Part shown: in pieces, positions 8,349 through 17,775 of the stretch
Layout of the letters: each line of letters starts with the position of its first letter
Position numbering within the stretch: position 1 is the first letter of the stretch
Source of the DNA: Microbacterium paraoxydans
Lineage (GTDB): Bacteria > Actinomycetota > Actinomycetes > Actinomycetales > Microbacteriaceae
Assembly (NCBI RefSeq): GCF_900105335.1
Contig: NZ_LT629770.1
Coordinates: 3,410,001-3,474,000, forward strand
Direction of reading: 5' to 3'
Length of the DNA stretch: 64,000 nucleotides
Translations under genes and position numbers: made by a program
The notes under the pieces: generated by a model
Databases searched by the model: none
What the model was told of the DNA's origin: nothing
What the model saw: the letters and a program-made list of their open reading frames with translations, nothing else

Positions 8349-9809
8349 ATGTGCGCCTCCGCCCGAGATCCGTCCCACGATTGGTGTTCCGTGCTCGACT
8401 CTGCCGCCACGCTCGCTCCGGACTGGCTCGTCGTCCCCGAGGATCCGAACGATCTCGCGCCGGGTGTCTGGCCATCGTCGGCCACGCGCGACGAGGACGG
8501 CAGCCTCGTGCTCGCCGGAGTGCCGGCGCCCGAGCTTGCCCGCACCTACGGCACGCCGCTCCTCGTGCTCGACGAGGACGAGGTGCGTCGCCGCGCCCGG
8601 GCCTTCCGCGACGCTTTCGACCGCGCCGCGTCCGCGCACGGCACTACCGCGCAGGTGTACTACGCCGGCAAGGCGTTCCTGTGCACGACGGTCGCCCGTT
8701 GGGTCGTCGACGAGGGGCTCCGCGTCGACGTGTGCACCGGCGGTGAGCTCGAAGTCGCCCTCGCCGCGGGGGTCGCGCCGGCCTCGCTGGGGTTCCACGG
8801 CAACAACAAGTCGGTCGCCGAGCTGGAGCGCGCGGTCGCTCTCGGCGTCGGCACGATCGTCGTCGACAGCGCGATCGAGATCGAGCGCCTCGCCGCCATC
8901 ACGGCGCGTACGGACACCATGCAGCGCGTCATGGTCCGGGTCATCAGCGGCGTCCACGCCGAGACCCACGACTTCCTTGCCACGGCCCACGAGGACCAGA
9001 AGTTCGGCTTCCCGCTCGCCGAAGCCGAGGTCGCCGTGGCGCGCATCCGCGAGATCCCGGGGCTGGAGTTCGCCGGCCTGCACTGCCACATCGGCTCCCA
9101 GATCTTCGGCGTGGCCGGCTTCCGCGAATCCGCGTCGCGCGTGCTCGAACTGCACGCCGCCCTCCTCGAGGACGGACCGGTGCCGCAGCTGAACCTCGGT
9201 GGCGGCTTCGGCATCGCCTACACCCGCGTCGACGACCCCACGCCGATCGACGAGCTGGCCGACGGCATCGTGGCGGCGGTCGCCGAGGGCTGCGCGGCGC
9301 GGGGCATCGCGGTGCCCGCGCTCTCGTTCGAGCCCGGGCGCGCGATCGTCGGCACGGCGGGTGTGACCCTCTACGAGGTCGGGACGACGAAGGACGTCAC
9401 GGTCGCCTCGGGAGCGACCAGGCGTTACGTCAGCGTCGACGGCGGGATGAGCGACAACGCCCGCACGGCCCTCTACGGCGCCAGCTACTCCGCCCGCCTC
9501 GCCTCGCGGACGGGGACGGCCGAGCCTCAGCTGAGCCGAGTGGTCGGCAAACACTGCGAGTCCGGCGACATCGTCGTCGACCACGAGTACCTCCCCGGAG
9601 ACGTGACACCGGGCGATCTGCTGGCCGTCCCGGCGACCGGCGCCTACTGCGCCTCGCTCGCGAGCAACTACAACCACGTCCCGCGGCCGCCGATCGTCGC
9701 AGTGCGCGAGGGGCGCTCGCGGGTGATCGTCCGCGGCGAGACCGTCCACGACCTGCTGGCCCGCGACGCGGGCATCGACGGGGCGCACGCCCCTGAGGGA
9801 GCACGATGA
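8349..9809 (+). CDS. lysA: Diaminopimelate decarboxylase
   Basis: This 486-residue PLP enzyme of fold type III converts meso-diaminopimelate to L-lysine. Lys108 in YYAGKAF is the Schiff-base lysine; HCHIGSQ at 245-251 and CESGD at 403-407 are the cofactor and substrate motifs. Length is at the upper end of the family because of an N-terminal extension of about 50 residues. A GTG at 8391 would shorten it by 14 residues but has no ribosome site. A TAGAAT -10 (8331-8336) lies 12 nt before the ATG at 8349. It is followed after 21 bp by hom and probably forms a lysA-hom-thrB operon. Confidence 0.95.
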   Translation: MCASARDPSHDWCSVLDSAATLAPDWLVVPEDPNDLAPGVWPSSATRDEDGSLVLAGVPAPELARTYGTPLLVLDEDEVRRRARAFRDAFDRAASAHGTTAQVYYAGKAFLCTTVARWVVDEGLRVDVCTGGELEVALAAGVAPASLGFHGNNKSVAELERAVALGVGTIVVDSAIEIERLAAITARTDTMQRVMVRVISGVHAETHDFLATAHEDQKFGFPLAEAEVAVARIREIPGLEFAGLHCHIGSQIFGVAGFRESASRVLELHAALLEDGPVPQLNLGGGFGIAYTRVDDPTPIDELADGIVAAVAEGCAARGIAVPALSFEPGRAIVGTAGVTLYEVGTTKDVTVASGATRRYVSVDGGMSDNARTALYGASYSARLASRTGTAEPQLSRVVGKHCESGDIVVDHEYLPGDVTPGDLLAVPATGAYCASLASNYNHVPRPPIVAVREGRSRVIVRGETVHDLLARDAGIDGAHAPEGAR

Positions 9810-9830
9810 CCCACCACCGAAGGAGCATCC

Positions 9831-11135
9831 ATGACTGACTACAGACGACTTCGCGTGGCGCTGCTGGGCGCCGGAGCCGTCGGCTCCCAGGTGGCGGCCC
9901 TCCTGCTCCGCCACGGCGACGAGCTGGCCGACCGCGCGGGCGCCGCGCTGGACCTGGCGGGCATCGCGGTGCGCAACCTCGACGCGCCCCGCGACGTCGA
10001 CCTCCCGAAGGAGCTCTTCACGACCGACGCCGAGTCGCTCATCCTCGGCGCCGACATCGTGATCGAGCTCATCGGCGGCATCGAGCCCGCCCGCACGAAC
10101 ATCCTCCAGGCGATCGGCTCCGGAGCCGACGTGGTCACGGCCAACAAGGCGCTGTTGGCCACCCACGGGCCGGAGCTGTTCGAGGCGGCCGATCGCGTCG
10201 GCGCCTCGGTGTACTACGAGGCGGCGGCCGCGGGTGCCATCCCGATCATCCGTCCGCTGCGCGACTCGCTCGCGGGTGACCGCGTCGTGCGGATCATGGG
10301 CATCGTCAACGGCACCACGAACTACATCCTCGACCGGATGGACACCGAGGGCGCCGACTTCGCCGACGTGCTCGCGGACGCGCAGCGCCTCGGATACGCG
10401 GAGGCCGACCCCACCGCGGACGTCGAAGGCTACGACGCCGCGCAGAAGGCCGCGATCCTCGCCAGCCTCGCCTTCCACACCGCGGTGCCGCTGGATGCGG
10501 TGCACCGCGAGGGGATCACCGCCATCACGGCGTCGATGATCGAGGAGGCCCGCGCGGCGGGCTTCGTGATCAAGCTGCTCGCCGTCTGCGAGCGCATCGA
10601 GGCCGACGGCGCCGAGTCCATCTCGGTGCGGGTCTACCCGGCTCTCGTGCCGGTCGCCCACCCTCTCGCCTCCGTGCACGGCGCCAACAACGCCGTCTTC
10701 GTCGAGGCCGAGGCGGCGGGCTCCCTCATGTTCTACGGTGCCGGCGCGGGCGGCATCCAGACGGCCTCGGCCGTGCTCGGCGACGTGGTCTCCGCCGCGC
10801 GTCGGCATATCGCCGGCGGCGTCGGCGTGGGCGAGTCGACCCGGGCGAACCTTCCCGTCGTGCCCATCGGCCACGTCACGACGCGGTACCAGATCACCCT
10901 CGAGGTCTCCGACGCCCCCGGCGTGCTGGCGACCGTCGCCGGGATCCTCAGCGACGGCGGGGTGTCCGTCGCGACCGTCGTGCAGACCGTCGAGGGGGAG
11001 GACGAGCCGACCGCGCGCCTCATCATCGGCACGCACCGCGCGACGGAGCAGGCCCTCAGCGACACGGTGGACGTGCTCGCGGGCAGCGACGTCGTCGCTC
11101 GTGTGCTGTCCGTCCTCCGGGTGGAAGGCGAGTGA
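9831..11135 (+). CDS. hom: Homoserine dehydrogenase with ACT domain
   Basis: This 434-residue enzyme reduces aspartate semialdehyde to homoserine. The N-terminal Rossmann motif LLGAGAVGSQVA (about 10-21) binds NAD(P), and TANKALLATHG holds the conserved Asn and Lys. The catalytic domain (about 130-330) carries the NGTTNYIL motif. A C-terminal ACT domain (about 355-434, ITLEVSDAPGVLATVAG) indicates threonine feedback inhibition, as in other monofunctional actinobacterial enzymes. AAGGAG precedes ATG 9831. The stop overlaps the thrB GTG (GTGA), so the pair is translationally coupled. thrC, often found between hom and thrB, is absent. Confidence 0.97.
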   Translation: MTDYRRLRVALLGAGAVGSQVAALLLRHGDELADRAGAALDLAGIAVRNLDAPRDVDLPKELFTTDAESLILGADIVIELIGGIEPARTNILQAIGSGADVVTANKALLATHGPELFEAADRVGASVYYEAAAAGAIPIIRPLRDSLAGDRVVRIMGIVNGTTNYILDRMDTEGADFADVLADAQRLGYAEADPTADVEGYDAAQKAAILASLAFHTAVPLDAVHREGITAITASMIEEARAAGFVIKLLAVCERIEADGAESISVRVYPALVPVAHPLASVHGANNAVFVEAEAAGSLMFYGAGAGGIQTASAVLGDVVSAARRHIAGGVGVGESTRANLPVVPIGHVTTRYQITLEVSDAPGVLATVAGILSDGGVSVATVVQTVEGEDEPTARLIIGTHRATEQALSDTVDVLAGSDVVARVLSVLRVEGE

Positions 11136-12106
11136 CCACGGTGACGGCCACGGCTCCCGCCCCGGAGGAGCACGGTGCGCGCGTGGGCCGCACGGTCGAG
11201 GTGACGGTGCCGGCGACGAGCGCCAACCTGGGCCCCGGCTTCGACACGCTCGGCCTGGCGCTCAGCATCTACGACCGTCTCGAGGTGACGGCGCTTCCCG
11301 CAGGGCAGCTCGAGATCGAGGTCTCCGGCTCCGGCGCCGAGGACATCCCGCAGGATGCGTCCAACCTCATCGTCCGGACGATCGCCTACGTGTTCGCCGA
11401 CGTCGGCCGGCCGATGCCCGGCCTGCGCATCGTTGCGGAGAACGCCGTCCCGCACGGCCGCGGTCTCGGCTCCTCCGGTGCGGCCGTCGCCGCCGGCGTG
11501 CTCGCGGCGAAGGGACTGCTGGCCGGCGACGTCGACATCTCCGACACCGATCTGCTGCGTCTGGCGACCGAGCTGGAGGGCCACCCGGACAACGTGGCGC
11601 CCGCACTGTTCGGCGGACTCACGATCGCGTGGATGGGGGAGCGCGGCCCGCAGCACAAGAAGCTCCTCGTGCACCGCGGCGTCTCCCCGCTCGTCCTCGT
11701 CCCGGCCTACACGATGTCCACCTCGCAGGCCCGTTCCCTGCAGCCGCCGCACGTCTCCACGGCCGACGCGGTGTTCAACGTGTCCCGGTCGGCGCTGCTC
11801 ATCGCGGCGCTGATGCAGAGCCCGGAGCTGCTGCTGGACGCGACCGCGGACCGGCTGCACCAGGATTACCGCGCCGGCGCCATGCCCGAGACGCAGCGCC
11901 TCGTGCAGGCGCTGCGCGCCGCGGGATTCGCGGCCGTCGTCTCCGGTGCCGGGCCCAGCGTGCTCGTGCTCGCCGACGGTCCCGGCAGTCGGCTGGATGC
12001 GGTGGAGGTGGCCAACAGGGTGACCGACACCCCGTGGGAGGCGCTCCTGCTCGCCGTCGACGTCCGTGGTGGTACAGTGGGGGATCGAGCGGAGGGCTCC
12101 ACGTAG
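11132..12106 (+). CDS. thrB: Homoserine kinase
   Basis: This 324-residue GHMP kinase phosphorylates homoserine for threonine synthesis. Family motif 1 VPATSANLGPGFDTLG lies near residues 27-42. The ATP-binding motif PHGRGLGSSGAAVAAG lies near 109, and motif 3 VVSGAGPSVLVL near 270. The GTG start overlaps the hom stop by four bases. No thrC follows; the next gene is rho after a 164-bp structured leader. Confidence 0.96.
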   Translation: MTTVTATAPAPEEHGARVGRTVEVTVPATSANLGPGFDTLGLALSIYDRLEVTALPAGQLEIEVSGSGAEDIPQDASNLIVRTIAYVFADVGRPMPGLRIVAENAVPHGRGLGSSGAAVAAGVLAAKGLLAGDVDISDTDLLRLATELEGHPDNVAPALFGGLTIAWMGERGPQHKKLLVHRGVSPLVLVPAYTMSTSQARSLQPPHVSTADAVFNVSRSALLIAALMQSPELLLDATADRLHQDYRAGAMPETQRLVQALRAAGFAAVVSGAGPSVLVLADGPGSRLDAVEVANRVTDTPWEALLLAVDVRGGTVGDRAEGST

Positions 12107-12270
12107 CATTCGTGAATCTGGCCCCATTGCATCTCTTGCAAGACCCGCACGCGAACCCCTGAGGCACAAGTGCCGAGGCTGGCTGACGCCGAGCGTCAGC
12201 CCGTGCGATCGTGCGCAGCACCCGTTGTGCGCGTTCACGCTCATTTCCCATGACCTATAAGGGAGTACTC
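12107..12270 (+). promoter_or_regulatory. Structured leader upstream of rho
   Basis: This 164-bp stretch has no gene but several foldable segments. A perfect 9-bp hairpin GGCTGACGC/GCGTCAGCC (12181-12189 and 12193-12201, CGA loop) stands out. A small GGCAC/GTGCC hairpin lies at 12163-12174, and there is an imperfect GCGCA...TGCGC fold near 12214-12232. A ribosome site GGGAG (12261-12265) precedes GTG 12271. rho genes are autoregulated in well-studied bacteria, so a leader control is plausible here, but no terminator T-run is visible. Confidence 0.5.
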
Positions 12271-14223
12271 GTGGAGAACCTCTCCGAGACCCAGAACGAT
12301 CAGGCGGCTCCGACCGCCGACGCCCCCGTCGCCGAGCAGGCGACCGAGTCGGCTCCGGCCAAGAAGCGCGCGCCGCGCCGGGCGAACACCGCCACGGCTG
12401 CGGCCAAGGCGGCCAAGGCCGCGGAGGAGTCCGGTTCGGCGGAGGCCCCTGCGGCTGCCGGCGACTCCGCCGAGGCGGCGGAGGCGGCCCCGAAGGCGAA
12501 GGCTCCGCGCCGCACGCGGGCGAAGAAGGCGGACGCCGAGGCTCCGGCCGAGGCCGCACCGGCGGAAGCGGCACCGGCTGCCGAGACCACCGAGGCGCCC
12601 GCCGAGGCCCCCAAGTCCGCCCGCGGGCGTCGTACGAAGAAGGCGGACGCCGAGGCCCCGCAGGCGAAGACCGAGAAGGCCGAGGCCGCACCGGCCGACA
12701 GCACGGCGGAGACCGCCGAGGCGGGCGCTGCTCAGGGCGGCCGCGCCAAGAACGATGCGGCGAAGAGCGAGTCGAAGAACGACAGCGCTGCCGCGAAGAA
12801 CGAGGCCGAGGCGGACGCTCCGGCGAAGGATGCATCCGGCGAGGCGGACAACGGCGAGGAGCAGGGCGGTCGGGGCCGCAACCGCAACCGCAACCGCAAC
12901 CGTGGCCGTGGTCAGGGCGGCGGCCAGGAGCAGGCACAGAACGCGCCGGCCGACGACGACCAGTCGGGTAACGGCAACGGCCGCAACCGTCAGCGCAACA
13001 AGCGTCGCAGCGGCGGCCAGGTCGACGAGTTCGAGACGGAGATCACCGAGGACGACGTCCTCATCCCGATCGCCGGCATCCTCGACGTGCTCGACAACTA
13101 CGCCTTCGTGCGCACGACCGGCTACCTCGCCGGCCCCAGCGACGTCTACGTCTCGCTCGGCCAGGTCAAGAAGTACAACCTCCGCAAGGGCGACGCCGTC
13201 GTCGGCTCCATCAAGCAGCCGCGCGAGGGCGAGCAGCAGGGCCGCCAGAAGTACAACGCGCTGGTCAAGGTCGACTCGATCAACGGCCTCTCCGTCGACG
13301 ACGCGGCCACCCGCGTGGAGTTCGGCAAGCTCACCCCGCTCTACCCGCAGGAGCGTCTGCGCCTGGAGACGGCTCCGGAGAAGCTCACGCAGCGGATCAT
13401 CGACCTCGTCGCGCCGATCGGCAAGGGCCAGCGCGGCCTCATCGTCGCGCCGCCGAAGGCCGGCAAGACGATCGTCCTGCAGCAGATCGCCAACGCGATC
13501 GCGCAGAACAACCCCGAGGTCCACCTCATGGTCGTGCTCGTCGACGAGCGCCCCGAAGAGGTCACCGACATGGAGCGCACCGTGAAGGGCGAGGTCATCG
13601 CCTCGACCTTCGACCGCCCCGCGGAAGACCACACGACGGTCGCCGAGCTCGCGATCGAGCGGGCCAAGCGCCTCGTCGAGCTGGGCCGCGACGTGGTCGT
13701 GCTCCTCGACTCCATCACCCGCCTCGGACGCGCGTACAACCTGGCCGCTCCGGCGTCGGGCCGCGTCCTCACCGGTGGCGTCGACGCGTCCGCGCTCTAC
13801 CCGCCGAAGCGCTTCTTCGGTGCCGCCCGTAACATCGAGAACGGCGGATCCCTCACGATCCTCGCCACCGCGCTCGTCGAGACCGGCTCCAAGATGGACG
13901 AGGTCATCTTCGAGGAGTTCAAGGGCACCGGCAACAGCGAGCTGCGGCTGTCCCGTCAGCTCGCCGACAAGCGCATCTTCCCGGCGGTGGACGTCAACGC
14001 GTCCAGCACCCGCCGCGAGGAGATGCTGCTCTCGGCCGACGAGGTCAAGATCACCTGGAAGCTGCGCCGCGCTCTCGCCGGCCTCGACCCGCAGCAGGCC
14101 CTGGAGGTCGTGCTCGGCAAGCTCAAGGAGACCCACTCCAACGTGGAGTTCCTCGTGCAGATGCAGAAGTCGATCCCGACGCTGCCCTCGGGCGCCCACG
14201 GGCACGACAACAACATCCGCTGA
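12271..14223 (+). CDS. rho: Transcription termination factor Rho with long disordered N-terminal insertion
   Basis: This 650-residue hexameric RNA-dependent ATPase ends transcription at rut sites. The first about 250 residues are low complexity: Ala/Glu/Lys-rich tracts followed by an [20 protein letters not shown] Arg/Asn/Gly stretch that can bind RNA. The cold-shock RNA-binding domain (about 265-345) and the ATPase domain follow, with Walker A APPKAGKT at 393-400 and Walker [18 protein letters not shown]. coli Rho is 419 residues, so the extra length is all N-terminal, as in other actinobacteria. The GTG at 12271 is preferred because of GGGAG upstream; an ATG at 12250 would add seven residues. 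Confidence 0.96.
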   Translation: MENLSETQNDQAAPTADAPVAEQATESAPAKKRAPRRANTATAAAKAAKAAEESGSAEAPAAAGDSAEAAEAAPKAKAPRRTRAKKADAEAPAEAAPAEAAPAAETTEAPAEAPKSARGRRTKKADAEAPQAKTEKAEAAPADSTAETAEAGAAQGGRAKNDAAKSESKNDSAAAKNEAEADAPAKDASGEADNGEEQGGRGRNRNRNRNRGRGQGGGQEQAQNAPADDDQSGNGNGRNRQRNKRRSGGQVDEFETEITEDDVLIPIAGILDVLDNYAFVRTTGYLAGPSDVYVSLGQVKKYNLRKGDAVVGSIKQPREGEQQGRQKYNALVKVDSINGLSVDDAATRVEFGKLTPLYPQERLRLETAPEKLTQRIIDLVAPIGKGQRGLIVAPPKAGKTIVLQQIANAIAQNNPEVHLMVVLVDERPEEVTDMERTVKGEVIASTFDRPAEDHTTVAELAIERAKRLVELGRDVVVLLDSITRLGRAYNLAAPASGRVLTGGVDASALYPPKRFFGAARNIENGGSLTILATALVETGSKMDEVIFEEFKGTGNSELRLSRQLADKRIFPAVDVNASSTRREEMLLSADEVKITWKLRRALAGLDPQQALEVVLGKLKETHSNVEFLVQMQKSIPTLPSGAHGHDNNIR

Positions 14224-14231
14224 GGTCCGAC

Positions 14232-15311
14232 GTGTTCGAGTCCGTCCAGACTCTGATCGGCGAGCATCGCCGGGTCCAGGAGGAGCTCTCCGACCCGGCG
14301 GTGCACGCCGACGCGGCGCGCGCCAAGCGCGTCAACCGTCGGTACGCCGAACTGTCGCGCATCGTCGCGGCGCACGAGGCGTGGACGGGGGCCGTCGACG
14401 ATCTCGAGGCGGCGCGGGAACTGGCCCGTGAGGACGAAGCGTTCGCCGCGGAGATCCCCGCCCTCGAAGAGGGCGTGCAGGCGGCGCAGGAGCGTCTGCG
14501 GCGCCTTCTCATCCCGCGCGACCCGGACGACGCCCGCGACGTGATCATGGAGATCAAGGCGGGGGAGGGCGGCGCGGAGTCGGCCCTCTTCGCCGCGGAT
14601 CTGCTGCGCATGTACGTGCAGTACGCCGCGTCGAAGGGGTGGAAGACCGAGCTGCTCGAGCGCAACGAGTCCGACCTCGGCGGCTACAAGGACGTGCAGG
14701 TCGCGATCAAGGGCTCGTCGTCCGACCCCGCGCAGGGCGTCTGGGCGCATCTGAAGTACGAGGGCGGCGTGCACCGCGTGCAGCGGGTTCCCGCGACGGA
14801 GTCGCAGGGGCGCATCCACACCTCGACGACCGGCGTGCTCGTGTTCCCCGAGGTGGACGAGCCCGAGGAGATCCAGATCGATCAGAACGATCTGAAGATC
14901 GACGTGTTCCGCTCATCGGGACCCGGCGGGCAGTCGGTGAACACCACCGACTCCGCTGTCCGCATCACGCACGTGCCCACCGGGATCGTCGTGTCGATGC
15001 AGAACGAGAAGTCGCAGCTGCAGAACCGCGAGGCGGCGATGCGCGTGCTGCGCGCCCGACTGCTCGCCAAGCAGCAGGAGGAGCTCGATGCGGCGGCCTC
15101 CGACGCACGCAAGTCGCAGATTCGCGGCATGGACCGTTCGGAGCGCATCCGCACGTACAACTTCCCCGAGAACCGGATCGCGGATCACCGCACCGGGTTC
15201 AAGGCGTACAACCTCGATCAGGTCATGGACGGTGCGCTCGACCCCATCATCGAGAGCGCCATCGCCGCCGACGAGGAGGCGCGTCTCGCCGCCGTCGGCT
15301 CCGAGGGCTGA
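14232..15311 (+). CDS. prfA: Peptide chain release factor 1
   Basis: This 359-residue class I release factor recognises UAA and UAG. The GGQ motif is at 232-234 within [20 protein letters not shown], and family length is exact. The GTG start at 14232 has GAGGT eight bases upstream and follows the rho stop by 8 bp, suggesting co-transcription with rho. The modifying methylase gene prmC, normally next door, is 5.6 kb downstream, beyond the citrate and cysteine genes. Confidence 0.96.
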   Translation: MFESVQTLIGEHRRVQEELSDPAVHADAARAKRVNRRYAELSRIVAAHEAWTGAVDDLEAARELAREDEAFAAEIPALEEGVQAAQERLRRLLIPRDPDDARDVIMEIKAGEGGAESALFAADLLRMYVQYAASKGWKTELLERNESDLGGYKDVQVAIKGSSSDPAQGVWAHLKYEGGVHRVQRVPATESQGRIHTSTTGVLVFPEVDEPEEIQIDQNDLKIDVFRSSGPGGQSVNTTDSAVRITHVPTGIVVSMQNEKSQLQNREAAMRVLRARLLAKQQEELDAAASDARKSQIRGMDRSERIRTYNFPENRIADHRTGFKAYNLDQVMDGALDPIIESAIAADEEARLAAVGSEG

Positions 15312-15329
15312 GCGGCCGCCGCGACGGCG

Positions 15330-15983
15330 TCAGGTGCGCGCGGCGTACCGGTGCTCGGGACGCCCGGTCGACCCGTACTGCAACCGCACCTCGACGATGG
15401 TCCGCGCGGCGAGAGCGGCGAGGTGCCGTCGCGCCGTGGCGCGGGAGATGCCGACCCGTTCGGCGACCTCCGCGGCGGAGGCCTCGTCGGCCCCGAGCGC
15501 CTCGAGCACGCGCTGCTCGGTTGCCGAACGCGACAGGGAGACTGGCTCGCCGCCCCCGTGCAGGATCGCCAGCGCGCGGTCCACGTCCTCCTGCGTGAGC
15601 GCACGATCGCCCGCGAGCAGATTGCGGTAGCGGGTGTATCGGTCGAGGAGCCCGGTGAGGGCACGGCGCTCGAAGGGCTTCACGAGGTAGCCGACGGCGC
15701 CGGTCCGCAGCGCCCGTCGTACCGTGGGGGCGTCGTCCGCGGCGGAGATGAGGATCGCGTCGACGCTGGCCTCGCGGACGAGCCCGATGCCGTCGCCGTC
15801 GGGGAGATAGACGTCGGCGAGCAGGACATCGGGGCGTGTCGAGCGCACGAGGTCGCGTGCCTCGGCGCAGGACCGCGCGGTCCCGGTCACGGCGTACCCG
15901 GGGTGGTCGTCCACGATCGTCCGGTGCAGATCGGCCACCCGGAAGTCGTCGTCGAGGATGAGCGCGCGCAGCGGTTCGGTCAT
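15330..15983 (-). CDS. CitB/DcuR-type response regulator
   Basis: This 217-residue protein has an N-terminal receiver domain: LILDDDFRVADLH holds the acidic pocket, DVLLADVYLPDGDG the phospho-acceptor Asp near 57, and VGYLVKPFE the conserved Lys. The C-terminal part (about 155-215) is a winged or TrmB-like helix-turn-helix (SAAEVAERVGISRATARRHLAAL) as in CitB/DcuR regulators of C4-dicarboxylate and citrate uptake. Its start overlaps the kinase stop (ATGA), so kinase and regulator are made together. The adjacent divergent CitMHS transporter is the expected target. Confidence 0.9.
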   Translation of the reverse strand: MTEPLRALILDDDFRVADLHRTIVDDHPGYAVTGTARSCAEARDLVRSTRPDVLLADVYLPDGDGIGLVREASVDAILISAADDAPTVRRALRTGAVGYLVKPFERRALTGLLDRYTRYRNLLAGDRALTQEDVDRALAILHGGGEPVSLSRSATEQRVLEALGADEASAAEVAERVGISRATARRHLAALAARTIVEVRLQYGSTGRPEHRYAART

Positions 15984-17626
15984 GGGTCCTCCTTCGGGAC
16001 ACGCGGAGCGGGGTCGACGGCATCCCCGAGGCGGGCGGCGAACACCGCGCCGTGGCCGGGACCGCCGGGGTCGATGATCCAGAGGTCGCCTCCGCTGCGG
16101 CGAGCGATCTCCGTCGCGAGCGGCAGACCGATGCCGTGCCCGTGCACCGGGTCGTCGCTTCCGTCCTCGACGGTGCTCGTCCGCGGGTCGGGCTCGCGCA
16201 GACCGTCGCCGGAGTCGGCCACGGTGACGATGAGCGCGTCACCGTCGCTCAGCACGGAGACGTCCACCCACCGCGGCTCCCGCGTGCCCGCGACGGCGGC
16301 CACGACCGCGTTGTCGACGAGGTTGCCGAGCACGCTCGCCACGTCCTCGGCCCGGCGGACGGTGCCGATCAGCTGAGTCTCGTCTCCGATCCGCAGGGCG
16401 ACGCCCCGTTCGGCGGCCTCGACGCCCTTGGCTCCGAGGAAGGCGTGCAGGAACGGGTCGCGCACGAGGTCGAGTCCGGTGACGGGGAACGCCACCGGAC
16501 CGCGGCTCACCAGCTCGTCGAGGAATGCCCTGGCGTCGTCGACACGACCGGCGTCGATGAGGCCCGCGGCCACATGAAGGCGGTTCGCGAACTCGTGGCG
16601 CTGGACACGCAGCGCGGAGGTCATCGTCCGGACGGCTTCCAGCCGCTCGGTCAGGGCGATGAGGTCGGTGCGGTCGCGCACGATCAGCACCTCGCCGAGC
16701 GCGCGCCCGTCGCGTCGCACCGCGCGCGACTCGAGGTACAGCATCCGGTCGCCGACGACGGCCTCCGCACGGTCGCGAGCCCCGGTGGCGGTATCCCGCA
16801 CGACCGGCGGGAGCGGGAGCGCGTCCACGGTGTGGCCGACCGGATCGTGAAGCCCGAGGAGCCGGTCCGCCGCCGCATTGCTCACGCGCACGACACCGTC
16901 CTGATCGACCGCGAGCACGCCGTCGCCGACGCCGTCGAGCACCGCAGTCTGATTCTGCACGAGGGCGACCAGCTCCTCGGGCTGCACGCCGATGGTCAAC
17001 CGTTCCCAGCGGCGGCGCAGGAGGAGGAAGGTCAGGAGGGCGAGGGCGAGCGCGCCGGCGGCGGTGAGACCGAGAGCGGCGAGTAGGGGAGGCAGGTCGT
17101 CGAACACACCCGCGCGCTCGAACCCGACGCTGATCTCGCCGACCGGCGTGCCGGAGTCGTCGCGCACCGGCACCTTCGCGCGGGCGGACTCGCCGAGCGT
17201 GCCGGTCTGCCAGTCGACCACCTCGTGGCCCGCCAGCACCGCGGCGAAGGGGGTGCTCACCACCTCGCCGATCCGGGACGGCAGGGGATGAGCAAGACGG
17301 ATGCCTTCATCATCCGTGATGACGACGAACAGGGCCCCGGTGCGGGCCATGACGTCCGTGGCGATCTGCTGCAGGTCTCCGTCGCGCAGCGCCTCCGCGT
17401 CCGGCTCGTCGTCCGAGGCGGAGACGGCGGCGACCGCCGCCCGCACCTGCGCATCCTCGGCCAGGGTCCTCGCGATGCCGAGCGCGGTCGACTCCGCCTC
17501 GGCGCGCAACTGCTGAACCGCGAGGGCGAGGTACACGCCCGTGCACAGCGTCACGACCAGGGCGACGGCCGCGAGGTGGAGCAGCAGCGCGCGGGTCGCG
17601 AACCGGACCCGTCTCCGCGGGGCCAT
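15980..17626 (-). CDS. CitA/DcuS-type sensor histidine kinase
   Basis: This 548-residue membrane kinase has a first transmembrane helix at about 11-33, an extracytoplasmic PAS/CACHE-like sensor (about 34-180), and a second helix at about 187-208. A cytoplasmic PAS domain (VGDGVLAVDQDGVVRVSNAA), an H box QRHEFANRLHV as in CitA/DcuS, and an ATPase domain with the N box NLVDNAV and GHGIGLPLA follow. The start at 17626 is chosen for the strong GGGAGGAGG ribosome site; an upstream in-frame ATG at 17665 lacks one. It senses a carboxylate such as citrate by family analogy and is divergent from the citrate-type transporter. Confidence 0.9.
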   Translation of the reverse strand: MAPRRRVRFATRALLLHLAAVALVVTLCTGVYLALAVQQLRAEAESTALGIARTLAEDAQVRAAVAAVSASDDEPDAEALRDGDLQQIATDVMARTGALFVVITDDEGIRLAHPLPSRIGEVVSTPFAAVLAGHEVVDWQTGTLGESARAKVPVRDDSGTPVGEISVGFERAGVFDDLPPLLAALGLTAAGALALALLTFLLLRRRWERLTIGVQPEELVALVQNQTAVLDGVGDGVLAVDQDGVVRVSNAAADRLLGLHDPVGHTVDALPLPPVVRDTATGARDRAEAVVGDRMLYLESRAVRRDGRALGEVLIVRDRTDLIALTERLEAVRTMTSALRVQRHEFANRLHVAAGLIDAGRVDDARAFLDELVSRGPVAFPVTGLDLVRDPFLHAFLGAKGVEAAERGVALRIGDETQLIGTVRRAEDVASVLGNLVDNAVVAAVAGTREPRWVDVSVLSDGDALIVTVADSGDGLREPDPRTSTVEDGSDDPVHGHGIGLPLATEIARRSGGDLWIIDPGGPGHGAVFAARLGDAVDPAPRVPKEDP

Positions 17627-17639
17627 CGCCACCTCCTCC

Positions 17640-17720
17640 CATCGCGCAATATGCGCAGAAGTCACGGTACGCGCACAAGGCGCGGTTATGCGGCATACCG
17701 CGCTCCGCGTCCGCGGATTC
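17640..17720. promoter_or_regulatory. Candidate CitB-type operator region between citAB-like genes and transporter
   Basis: The divergent intergenic region has GCGCA-ATA-TGCGC (17644-17656), another GCGCA copy near 17672, and an imperfect inverted repeat CGCGGTTATG/CATACCGCG near 17681-17702. These lie where a response regulator could control both directions. The assignment is positional, not proven. Confidence 0.4.
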
Positions 17721-17775
17721 CCTAGCCTCGTCAGGATCCGTCAGCGATGACGGAGCGACGACGAAGGAGTCACGC

